64,000 bases of DNA from Desulfobulbus rhabdoformis (GTDB lineage Bacteria; Desulfobacterota; Desulfobulbia; Desulfobulbales; Desulfobulbaceae): assembly GCF_016919065.1 (NCBI RefSeq), contig NZ_JAFFQA010000006.1, positions 103,051-167,050 of the forward strand. Direction: 5' to 3'. The position numbers and the translations under genes are program-made. Numbering within the stretch: the stretch's first letter is position 1; each line of letters opens with the position of its first letter. This document shows positions 38,392 to 45,994 of the stretch, in pieces. The notes beneath the pieces were generated by a model that worked only from the letters and a program-made list of their open reading frames with translations, did not search any database and was not told where the DNA came from.

Positions 38392-38692
38392 CTTTTTCGA
38401 CATGGGGACAATGGATGAAGGTGTCTTGAAAAAGGAGCGGAAAAAGGCTCGAGAGCTGCGGAAAACCCGGTGGTGGCAACAGAAAACTGCAAGTGGCACC
38501 TGCTGGTATTGTGGAGAAAAGGTTGGATTTCACAACCTGACCATGGACCATGTTATTCCACTTGCCCGCGGCGGTCGCTCCACGAAAGATAACCTTGTCC
38601 CCTGTTGTAAAGAGTGTAACACCAAGAAAAAAAACGCCCTGCCTGTTGAGTGGGACGAGTATATGGATGAATTGAAAAAGCGTAAGGAGTAA
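38384..38692 (+). CDS. Small HNH endonuclease
   Basis: 102 residues with a basic N-terminal helix. An HNH core follows: zinc CxxC (CWYC), TMDHVIPLARGG (catalytic DH), NLVPCCKECN (Asn plus second CxxC) and a final KKKNALP segment. This is the McrA-like small HNH type seen as stand-alone nucleases in many genomes. Its start overlaps the end of folC by 8 nt, so it is translated from the folC mRNA. Target unknown. Confidence 0.9.
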   Translation: MDNFFDMGTMDEGVLKKERKKARELRKTRWWQQKTASGTCWYCGEKVGFHNLTMDHVIPLARGGRSTKDNLVPCCKECNTKKKNALPVEWDEYMDELKKRKE

Positions 38693-38718
38693 AAAAAGAA
38701 CTCTCCCTGCCAGAGTTC
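38691..38718 (-). terminator. Hairpin in terminator orientation on the minus strand
   Basis: GAACTCT (38698-38704) / AGAGTTC (38712-38718) with seven A residues before it, so on the minus strand it is a hairpin followed by T7. The nearest upstream minus-strand gene, ctaB, ends 850 bp away, across an opposing gene. Confidence 0.45.
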
Positions 38719-38903
38719 CGGCATACCGAACTAGAGACAATCACATTCGGACAGAAGTTTTTTTGCTCATCCCCCTATTTTCAAGGGTTCCAGCCTTGTC
38801 CTCGCTCTTGCTTTGTGCTATCACATTCTTAGACCTCAACCACAAAGTGGACCTTTATGATATTCGAGCAGGCCTCAGGTAGGCAGGCAATGGAAGAGCA
38901 TTG

Positions 38904-39524
38904 ATGAACCCTAATCTGGTCAAAATCAATGATATTTTTAACATCTACAATTCGTACATTACCCTTTTAGCTCAGCTGAAAAAAGATTCAGGCAACTTTG
39001 GCATTGTCTTTCATGATCCAGTCCAAAAACGAATTATTCAGCTGCTCGATGTGGAATTTGCCAAAAATTTTCGTGAAATCGTCTCGGATTTTTCTCTGGG
39101 CATGACCACCGGTTCCATTGTCGGACTGGCTAGAGAACGCACCCCAGCTGATATCTGGCATAGCGATACAATTGAACGAAATTATTCGGATAAAAACAGC
39201 CTGCACCAGGGAATCCGCCGTATTGTCGAACAAGAAGACGGTATTCCAGTCTTTGTGAATTCCATCAAAGTCATCGGCAACATCTCCCCTGCCCTGGCCT
39301 ACTCACTGAAGGGGAACCCGACCGAAATCCAACAGATGTTGCAAAAATACAATCAGGTGCAGAAACATATCCTGGAACAGATCAGCAAAGGACGGCCAGA
39401 TCTGGCTCACTCGACGCCCCCCACCCCGACAAAATCATACAGTGCCGGAGAAGGCTACAAATCGGAAAACCGCCTTCACTCAATTCGCAGACGCATCGAC
39501 GCGCTTACCGTTGGCACGGACTAA
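38904..39524 (+). CDS. Protein of unknown function
   Basis: 206 residues from ATG 38904 (a TTG directly before it opens the frame). Soluble and mostly helical. The N-terminal part has INDIFNIYNSYITLLAQLK, a middle part reads IRRIVEQEDGIPVFVNSIKV, and a basic Ser/Thr/Pro-rich C-terminal third is likely disordered. I do not recognise a family. Codon use and length support a real gene. Its neighbours (HNH gene, opposing ctaB) give no hint. Confidence 0.65.
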   Translation: MNPNLVKINDIFNIYNSYITLLAQLKKDSGNFGIVFHDPVQKRIIQLLDVEFAKNFREIVSDFSLGMTTGSIVGLARERTPADIWHSDTIERNYSDKNSLHQGIRRIVEQEDGIPVFVNSIKVIGNISPALAYSLKGNPTEIQQMLQKYNQVQKHILEQISKGRPDLAHSTPPTPTKSYSAGEGYKSENRLHSIRRRIDALTVGTD

Positions 39525-39572
39525 GTGACGCAGCAGTGAATACACATTTCTTTTCTTTCGCATCACCACTCC

Positions 39573-40469
39573 TCAGTACAGTTGTAGCGCCATAACCAAA
39601 GAGATGGAGAGAAAAAAACTGGCATTAAAGACAGTCAGTCCTCGACCAATCCCCCCGCTTTCCCTCCTTACAATCCAAGCGAATACTCCCAAAAATACCA
39701 GCCCTGCACAAAATCCCAACAGTATAATCTTACTGGTAAATTTCAACTGTGGCATTTCTACGATAAAGGCCAGGACCGCAGTGATAAGTGCAGCAATCCA
39801 GACAAAGAAAATCCGTGTACAACCCTCTGATGAGAGGTGTTGAATCAACGAGGGATACCCAACTTGTCGGTAGTCCTCTTGATGCCGAAAAAAAATCAGA
39901 AAAAAATGGGGGATCTGCCAAAGGAAATAGAGAGCAAACAATAACCAGGAACCAAGACTAAAAAATGATCCTCCAGCAGCCGTCCATCCAATGACCGGTG
40001 GAAGGGCCCCGGCTACTGCGCCTGGAAGCAGGGCAAAGGGAGATCTTTGCTTGAGTGGGGTGTAGACCAGGTTGTACGATCCAAGAGCAAGCAGTCCCAA
40101 TAGAGGCGGAACTATCCCTCCAGTTCCCCACCAGAGCACCCCTATTCCTGGAAGAATGCAAAAAAATCCTAAAAGACGGGCCTCCCATGGTTGCAATGTT
40201 CCTGTAACCAGAGGCCGCCGGCATGTTCGCGCATACTGACGATCTGTTTCAATCTCCTGGAGGCTGTTGACAGCAGCGCCTCCACAAGCGAGCCCAAAAA
40301 CGCCCAGACAACTCCACAACAGCGCCCACTCCAGAACAGGTTTATGGAGTACATATCCAAATCCGGCTGCACAGCCAATCGGCAGGCACAACAGGGTTTT
40401 TGTTAGTTGGAAAGTGGCCCCAACTTTGGAGAAAAAAGGCTTCAACACAACCACGGCCTGAGGCGACAA
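39573..40469 (-). CDS. ctaB: Protoheme IX farnesyltransferase (heme O synthase)
   Basis: A 298-residue UbiA-family membrane prenyltransferase with about eight transmembrane helices. The first Asp/Glu-rich motif reads NSLQEIETDRQYARTCRRPL, matching the heme O synthase pattern including the trailing RTxxRPL. The second loop has YTPLKQRSPF. It converts heme B to heme O for the oxidase encoded just upstream, 5 nt away. No CtaA (heme A synthase) is in the window. Confidence 0.92.
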   Translation of the reverse strand: MSPQAVVVLKPFFSKVGATFQLTKTLLCLPIGCAAGFGYVLHKPVLEWALLWSCLGVFGLACGGAAVNSLQEIETDRQYARTCRRPLVTGTLQPWEARLLGFFCILPGIGVLWWGTGGIVPPLLGLLALGSYNLVYTPLKQRSPFALLPGAVAGALPPVIGWTAAGGSFFSLGSWLLFALYFLWQIPHFFLIFFRHQEDYRQVGYPSLIQHLSSEGCTRIFFVWIAALITAVLAFIVEMPQLKFTSKIILLGFCAGLVFLGVFAWIVRRESGGIGRGLTVFNASFFLSISLVMALQLY

Positions 40470-40474
40470 AAGTT

Positions 40475-41065
40475 TTAATACTCCTCAAGCCAGGCTTCAT
40501 ATTCGGCCTGTGGTACAACTTTCAATTTGCCCAACATTTGAGAATGATCAAGGCCACAGTATTCGGCGCATAAAATGTCGAATTCTCCAGGCCCCTGTGT
40601 TTGAAACCAGACATAGGTGGGATAATTTTTGACGGCATCGGCTTTTACTCGAAAAGCAGGCAGGTAAAAACTGTGGATAACATCGATTGATTCGATGTTC
40701 AGTTTAATTGGTGTATTCTCCGGAACAACCAACAGGTTTTCCGATTCCTTGTCGTTGTCGTAGACAAAGATCCAGGAAAACATCTGGGCGTACACCTCCA
40801 CCTCGACGGTTCCAGCAGGAACGGAACGCAACCCTGTATACGATTTCCAGCCAACGACAAACATGGACAGGGCTATGAGCGTGGGAATGATTGTCCAAGC
40901 CAATTCCAGCTTCCAGTTATCGCGAATATCAGCAGCCAACGGATGCCGGCTACGGCGGTACCGAATCACAAAATAGATCATGACAACGGTAATCAGGGTA
41001 AGCAGAACAGCGGAAACAACGAGAATGTACCAAAATGCCTGATCTACACCAACAACTGGATTCAT
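40475..41065 (-). CDS. coxB: Cytochrome c oxidase subunit II
   Basis: 196 residues. Two N-terminal membrane helices (about 12-35 and 55-75) precede a periplasmic cupredoxin domain. CuA ligands are visible: the His of IDVIHSFYLPAF and CAEYCGLDHSQM (two Cys, Glu, His, Met). It accepts electrons from cytochrome c. No fused cytochrome c domain is present, and it is short compared with mitochondrial-type subunit II. It is separated from subunit IV by a 262-bp gap holding a repeat. Confidence 0.93.
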   Translation of the reverse strand: MNPVVGVDQAFWYILVVSAVLLTLITVVMIYFVIRYRRSRHPLAADIRDNWKLELAWTIIPTLIALSMFVVGWKSYTGLRSVPAGTVEVEVYAQMFSWIFVYDNDKESENLLVVPENTPIKLNIESIDVIHSFYLPAFRVKADAVKNYPTYVWFQTQGPGEFDILCAEYCGLDHSQMLGKLKVVPQAEYEAWLEEY

Positions 41066-41101
41066 GCGAATATCCCTTGATTATTGTCATCGTCATGCTT
41101 C

Positions 41102-41244
41102 AGGGTGTCTTGAATAAATAGATTTTTCAATCAAGATCAAGGATTGCGAAAAATTTTACCGCAGGCATATACAAGATATTCCGGGGATAAAATTTTTCGC
41201 GTGACGCCGAGATTGGTAGAAAAAGCAATTATTCATGATGCCCT
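41102..41244 (-). repeat. Dispersed MITE-like repeat, copy C (143 bp, inverted orientation)
   Basis: It begins AGGGTGTCTTGAATAAATAG and ends AATTATTCATGATGCCCT. It aligns almost end to end with the reverse complement of copy A, including ACCGCAGGCATATA, GATATTCCG.GGATAAAATTTT and GAGATTGG.AGAAAAAG. It is shorter in the segment corresponding to GGAGTCTGGCGCTTACC. It lies within the cox operon between coxB and the subunit IV gene. Confidence 0.85.
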
Positions 41245-41327
41245 TCAGGTAATAACTTCTCATACTATACTTTACACGCAGTGCATTGTTCCTTTTACAT
41301 TTGTCATCAGATGACCTTCTCCCGTCA

Positions 41328-41612
41328 TTATCTGTATGCCACATCCCAAAAGGTAAAGCTGATCATGATAGCCAGAAAGCAGATGGTGCAGAGAAAGGAA
41401 ATCTTGATTGCCCTGCCTTCAAATTTCAGATGCATGAAATAGAGCAGGACAAAAGATACCTTGGTACTGGCAATGGCCAAGGCGATGGGAACGTTTAAAA
41501 TCCCCATATGGACATAGCTGACACCGATGGTCAGCCCTGTGAGAACCAGAAGAGCGGCAAGCACCAAAGCCAGGGTTTTATATGAGAGTATATGTTGCTC
41601 GTTTTCTTTCAT
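41328..41612 (-). CDS. Cytochrome c oxidase subunit IV (prokaryotic type)
   Basis: 94 residues with three hydrophobic helices, the typical size and topology of the small bacterial subunit IV (CtaF/CoxD-like): YKTLALVLAALLVLTGLTIG, the VNVPIALAIA-like helix with the ATTK-like ASTKVSFVLLYFMHLKFE, and a C-terminal helix. GGAGGGGAT precedes the ATG. It is the fourth gene of the oxidase run, 20 nt after subunit III. Confidence 0.88.
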   Translation of the reverse strand: MKENEQHILSYKTLALVLAALLVLTGLTIGVSYVHMGILNVPIALAIASTKVSFVLLYFMHLKFEGRAIKISFLCTICFLAIMISFTFWDVAYR

Positions 41613-41632
41613 TATCCCCTCCTCCCCTTGGT

Positions 41633-42229
41633 TTAGAGCACTAAATAAAACAAGGGAAAAACAAAAATCCAGATAAGATCCACCAGGTGCCAGTACAGGC
41701 CCGAGTTTTCAAGAAACGCATAGCGTTGTCCTGTAACCGAATTTTGCCAGATCAGAACAAAACTGATTGCAAGCAGAGTCATTCCAATAATGACATGCAG
41801 TCCGTGTAACCCGGTTATGACGTAATAGAGACCAAAAAATATATTGCGCCCTGGTGGGCCATTGATAAGCTCCGGAGCATTGGGATAAATGCCATGGGCG
41901 AATTTATGGCCCCATTCAAAATATTTATTGATCAGAAACAGAAGCCCGCAGCCAAAAGAGATGGCCAGCAAAGCAAGGCTCAAGCGTTTGCATTCCTGGC
42001 GAATCGCTGTTATTGAGGCCGCCACCGTGAAACTTGAGATCAAAAGAATGCAGGTGTTGAGCGAACCGATAATCCGGTTGAGTTCCTTGCCGCCCTCGGC
42101 AAATTCTTTGGGGTAATCGTGAAAATACACTGCATAAAGAACAAAAAGGCCTCCAAAAAGGATGATCTCGGTGTAAAGAAACAGCCACATCCCGATGCGA
42201 ATACCAGTTTGATCGTCCTGGTGTTTCAT
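41633..42229 (-). CDS. coxC: Cytochrome c oxidase subunit III
   Basis: 198 residues with five transmembrane helices, the short bacterial form. Helix I region reads IGMWLFLYTEIILFGGLFVLY (cf. GMxLFLxSExxLF), and TGLHGLHVIIGM and the final YWHLVDLIWIFVFPLFYL are diagnostic. It stabilises the oxidase core. It begins 19 nt after the subunit I stop. Confidence 0.94.
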   Translation of the reverse strand: MKHQDDQTGIRIGMWLFLYTEIILFGGLFVLYAVYFHDYPKEFAEGGKELNRIIGSLNTCILLISSFTVAASITAIRQECKRLSLALLAISFGCGLLFLINKYFEWGHKFAHGIYPNAPELINGPPGRNIFFGLYYVITGLHGLHVIIGMTLLAISFVLIWQNSVTGQRYAFLENSGLYWHLVDLIWIFVFPLFYLVL

Positions 42230-42248
42230 AGTGTTTTCCAGTCTACAG

Positions 42249-43901
42249 TCAATCAGGTTTACCTTGTTCCACCTTGGCCTCGGTTTCGATTTGAGCGATC
42301 ACATCAGAAAAATCATACGGATAGTCTTTTATAACCGGCTCGGTGACAAAGTTATGCAAAGGAGGAGGCGAAGGAACGGTCCATTCCAGGGTACAGCCTC
42401 CCCAAGGGTTGGCAGATGCCGTTTTCCGCTGCCGAAAGCTCAACATCAGGTTGGCCAGCATGAGCATCACTCCGAAAAAGAGTAAAACCCCGCCCACAGC
42501 AGCCAGCATGTTTCCCTGAGCATATTGGGGAAGATAGTCGTAATACCGTCTCGGCATCCCCTGAAGCCCAAGAATGAACATGGGCACGTAATGAAACATA
42601 AAACCGACGGTGGTCAGTGTAGTTGCGATATACGCCACGCGAAAGTTGTAGAGGATACCAAACATCTTTGGCCACCAGTAATGGAGGGCAGCAAAAAAAG
42701 CAAAACCGGTACCTCCAAACATGGTGAAGTGAAAATGGGCAACCACAAAATGGGTATCATGTACATGAATATCCGGGCCGGCAGCTCCAAGAACCAAACC
42801 GGTGAGGCCACCGACGGAAAAGAGATAGATAAAAACAAGCGACAACAGCAAAGGGGGAGTCATCTCGATTGAAGCCTTATACAGCGTCGATACCCAGGAA
42901 AACACCTTAACCGCGGTGGGGATGGCCACCAGAAAGGTCAGCAGAGAAAACACAAAGACAGCCGTGTCACTCATACCGCTGGTGTACATGTGGTGTGCCC
43001 AGACCAGAGAACCGGCAATGGCGATTCCCATGGAAGAAACAACTATCGCCTTATAGCCAAAGATAGCCTTACGGGAAAAGGTGGGGATAACCTCGGAGAT
43101 AACGCCCATGCCCGGCAGGATCATGACATAGACGGCAGGATGGGAATACATCCAGAACAGGTGCTGATAGAGGATGGGATCGCCCCCCTTGGCGGGATCG
43201 AAAAGGCCCACCTGAAAGACCCGCTCAACAATCACCAACAGCAGGGTGATGGAAATAACCGGGGTGGCGAGGAGCTGCACCCAGGCTGTTGCATAGAGAG
43301 ACCAGGTAAAGAGCGGTATCTGCATCCACCCCATCTTCGGGTCCCGTTTACGATGCACGGTGGTGATAAAATTCAGCCCTGTGAGCATAGATGACATGCC
43401 GAGGATAAAGGCGGCAAAAACAGTCATGGGGACATTATGTTTTGTCCCCACACTGAAGGGAACATAGAAGGTCCAACCTGTGTCGGGAAAGCCGCCGCTA
43501 CTGAAAAGCGAAACAATGGCCAGCATGCCTCCAAGCATGTACAGATACCAGGAGAGCAGGTTCAAGCGTGGAAAAAAGACATCGTCGGTTCCCAGCTGAA
43601 TAGGAAGAAAAAAGTTACCAAAGATTGCAGGGATCGCCGGAATGATGAACAGAAAAATCATGATCACCCCATGGAGGGTGAAGGCAGAGTTGTAGACTCT
43701 GGCCGACATGATCGTTGGCCCCATGGTCGCAAGTTCTATGCGAAGAAGAAAACCTACACAGAGGGCGATCACAAACCAGAACAGGATAGCCCAGAGATAC
43801 ATGAGCCCCAGTCGTTTATGATCATGAGTCAGAAGCCAGGCCTTGATACCTTTCAGACCGGGCGGTGCGGGAGTCTCATAAAATGAAGGTGGATTGGCCA
43901 T
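42249..43901 (-). CDS. coxA: Cytochrome c oxidase subunit I, A2-type heme-copper oxidase
   Basis: About 550 residues from ATG 43901 (a TTG at 43910 opens the frame), with 12 helices. Heme and CuB ligands are visible: TLHGVIMIF, the CuB histidine in YSHPAVY, HHMYTSG and the HFVVAHFHFTMFG double-histidine segment. The motif YSHPAV (residues about 252-257) replaces the HPEVY of A1 oxidases, so the D-channel glutamate is absent and Tyr-Ser take its place, the mark of A2-type enzymes. It reduces O2 to water and pumps protons. Confidence 0.95.
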   Translation of the reverse strand: MANPPSFYETPAPPGLKGIKAWLLTHDHKRLGLMYLWAILFWFVIALCVGFLLRIELATMGPTIMSARVYNSAFTLHGVIMIFLFIIPAIPAIFGNFFLPIQLGTDDVFFPRLNLLSWYLYMLGGMLAIVSLFSSGGFPDTGWTFYVPFSVGTKHNVPMTVFAAFILGMSSMLTGLNFITTVHRKRDPKMGWMQIPLFTWSLYATAWVQLLATPVISITLLLVIVERVFQVGLFDPAKGGDPILYQHLFWMYSHPAVYVMILPGMGVISEVIPTFSRKAIFGYKAIVVSSMGIAIAGSLVWAHHMYTSGMSDTAVFVFSLLTFLVAIPTAVKVFSWVSTLYKASIEMTPPLLLSLVFIYLFSVGGLTGLVLGAAGPDIHVHDTHFVVAHFHFTMFGGTGFAFFAALHYWWPKMFGILYNFRVAYIATTLTTVGFMFHYVPMFILGLQGMPRRYYDYLPQYAQGNMLAAVGGVLLFFGVMLMLANLMLSFRQRKTASANPWGGCTLEWTVPSPPPLHNFVTEPVIKDYPYDFSDVIAQIETEAKVEQGKPD

Positions 43902-43919
43902 AGCGTACAAGAAAGAAAT

Positions 43920-44747
43920 TTAAGAAGATTTTTTTTTGCGCAAGAGGCGAAACAACCAGATGCCACCACCAACAAGCACGACACCGGAAGCAACCTTGAG
44001 AATCTTGAAGACAAGAGCGTTTTGCCGCGGGTTTGCCGGAAAACAAAAGGCCAGGAGACGTCGAATCGATGTCGAAGGACGGCCTTCGGCAGCTTCTTTC
44101 AAGGCAAGCTCAACATCGCCGGGTATAAAAGCACCATAGACATATTTAATGATCTGCCCATCTTTTGCAACGGCCACGAGAGCTGATGGATGAAGAAACA
44201 CTCCATCAGACTGGCGGGCGAACCTATAGCCGATAGCATCGGTCACCCGACGGATATTGCCCTTGTCTCCCGTAAGAAAGGTCCAGTTCTCCTCAGGAAA
44301 GTCATCCTGAAACAAATGCGTGTAATTGGGTTTAGCTTGCCGCGCTATCTCTGGGGTTTCCTCTTCATCAAAGCTCAAGCTCAACACATGAAAACCGTGC
44401 ACACCTTTTTTGCTTAGGCGACGTATCGTGTCGGCCAGGTTCGCCTGGTCAAAGGAGCAGATAGAGGGGCAGGTGTAATAGACGGGCAGCAACAGGGTTG
44501 GTCGATCAATGAGTTGACCAAGACGAACCCGCCTTCCCTCTTCATCGTAAAAAAAAGAATCCAGGGGAAGATACGCGCCGGTTTTCTCCTCAACCCAGTC
44601 TCGGGGCGCTTGCAGCTGGTCAATTCCTGAAACAGCCGCCTGTTGCCCGTGGAAAGGGGAATCTTCTTCCCCTCCCGCGGGTAGGGTCCAGATAAAGCCC
44701 AGCAACAAGACGAGCAGTATCGGTATTGGTCTGTTGAACACGGACAA
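43920..44747 (-). CDS. SCO1/SenC-family copper chaperone
   Basis: 275 residues from TTG 44747 (GTG 44741 possible; AAGGGG lies just upstream). The N-terminal signal peptide is hydrophobic, and a C-terminal transmembrane helix (about 245-265) is followed by RLLRKKKSS. The thioredoxin-like SCO core has CPSIC (copper-binding CxxxC) and a downstream histidine in DGVFLHPSALV. It delivers copper to the CuA site of subunit II. It is 18 nt upstream of coxA. Confidence 0.92.
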   Translation of the reverse strand: MSVFNRPIPILLVLLLGFIWTLPAGGEEDSPFHGQQAAVSGIDQLQAPRDWVEEKTGAYLPLDSFFYDEEGRRVRLGQLIDRPTLLLPVYYTCPSICSFDQANLADTIRRLSKKGVHGFHVLSLSFDEEETPEIARQAKPNYTHLFQDDFPEENWTFLTGDKGNIRRVTDAIGYRFARQSDGVFLHPSALVAVAKDGQIIKYVYGAFIPGDVELALKEAAEGRPSTSIRRLLAFCFPANPRQNALVFKILKVASGVVLVGGGIWLFRLLRKKKSS

Positions 44748-44755
44748 ACGACCCC

Positions 44756-45298
44756 TTATTTCATAGTACCTGTACTCAGGTTGATGGTCACAATCTTATC
44801 ATACACGTGTTTCATCCGCATCGAATCGCGATCCGGTCCGTAAGCCAACATGACCTTGGTCTCTGCCGCAGGGTCGATCATCCCGTCTTTCGCATCACCG
44901 CTCTTCAATGGGATGGTAAATTCAAGAGTGGTGGTTTTACCAACCTCGCTCCCCCCGACAACCGTCACATTGGAACTGCCCCCCCTTCGCTCATCGGGCG
45001 CATGTGAGGTTACTCCAGTACCAAAATCATCGGAAATCTTGACCTTACCATCCTTTACATAACCGATGATAATGTTGGCATCTTTCATCATATCTGACGG
45101 ATTAAAGCCAACTCCAACCCAACCCGTCGTTGGAGCAGCAACCTTGACGGCCAAGGTGTCGCTATTCACGCTCCAATCCAAGCTCATAGTATCGATAGTC
45201 AGCGAATGCTGGTAAGTTCCGGCATAAAGGGAGCCGGCTAACAACAAAGAACACGAAAGCAGACCAAACGTAGAAACGACTCCACGACGAAAAGACAT
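44756..45298 (-). CDS. Exported DOMON-domain protein (probable b-heme)
   Basis: About 180 residues from the ATG at 45298, preceded by AAGGAG with 6-nt spacing. The frame is open to 45448. A clear signal peptide ends near LYAGTYQ. The rest is one DOMON domain: WSVNSDTLAVKVAAPTTGWVGVGFNPS, DANIIIGYVKDGKVKISDDF, with Met/His near the end (DSMRMKHVYD) as possible heme ligands. DOMON proteins bind b-type heme or sugars and move electrons. Its place in the cox operon suggests an electron-transfer partner. Confidence 0.85.
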   Translation of the reverse strand: MSFRRGVVSTFGLLSCSLLLAGSLYAGTYQHSLTIDTMSLDWSVNSDTLAVKVAAPTTGWVGVGFNPSDMMKDANIIIGYVKDGKVKISDDFGTGVTSHAPDERRGGSSNVTVVGGSEVGKTTTLEFTIPLKSGDAKDGMIDPAAETKVMLAYGPDRDSMRMKHVYDKIVTINLSTGTMK

Positions 45299-45356
45299 AC
45301 ACATCTCCTTTAGATAGAGAGAATGAAAAAATGAGCCGATGCGCTTCAAAGAGGCA

Positions 45357-45782
45357 TCAGCCACCATACACCAGTTGACCACCGGAAAATCCGAGCCCGA
45401 CGGCAGAGACGAGGCAAAGGCAATAGACAATGAAAAGTTTTTTCGCACCGGTATTTTTTCTGTGCAATATCACTGAGTACACAAGCAATCCGGTGAGCAC
45501 GAAGGCTAAAACCATCTTCACTACTATGTAGGGAAGATAGCGTCCGGCATAGAGATGTTGCCAGTCGAGAAGACCGGCAAGAATTGTGGGGATGATAAAA
45601 ATTAAAGCAAGGACCGCGCAATGAAAGCTTGTTTTCAGAAAAATATCTTTTTTACCGTAATAGGCAAAAAGGCTGAAAAAGAAACACCCCATGACCATTC
45701 CCATGGGAATATGGGTGAGCGCAGGGTGCAAGGGATGATGAAAACCGACATTACCCAGGAAGGCATACAATGATTCAATCAT
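45357..45782 (-). CDS. DUF2231-like four-helix membrane protein
   Basis: 141 residues with four hydrophobic helices. The N-terminal HHPLHPALTHIPMGM matches the DUF2231 start (HPLLVHFPIAL-like), with histidines that could bind heme. AAGGAGG precedes the ATG. It is the first gene of the cox operon. The family is often near c-type cytochromes; its role is unknown, and a quinone- or heme-linked function is inferred. Confidence 0.75.
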   Translation of the reverse strand: MIESLYAFLGNVGFHHPLHPALTHIPMGMVMGCFFFSLFAYYGKKDIFLKTSFHCAVLALIFIIPTILAGLLDWQHLYAGRYLPYIVVKMVLAFVLTGLLVYSVILHRKNTGAKKLFIVYCLCLVSAVGLGFSGGQLVYGG

Positions 45783-45994
45783 ACAGATCCTCCTTTGAAC
45801 TGGTTTCTTGATAAAATATACGAATAATTCCTTTTACTTCATAAAGCCAGCATTACCAAAAAAAAAGAGAGCGAAAAGGGTGGCCGGTGAAAAATATTTT
45901 AAAAATTCTTATTCGGGCTTTATTCCCCCACCCAACCCCCCTACAATGAAACATCTGTTTAGGAAACATCTGTTCCACCTTAAATTGGGTATTC

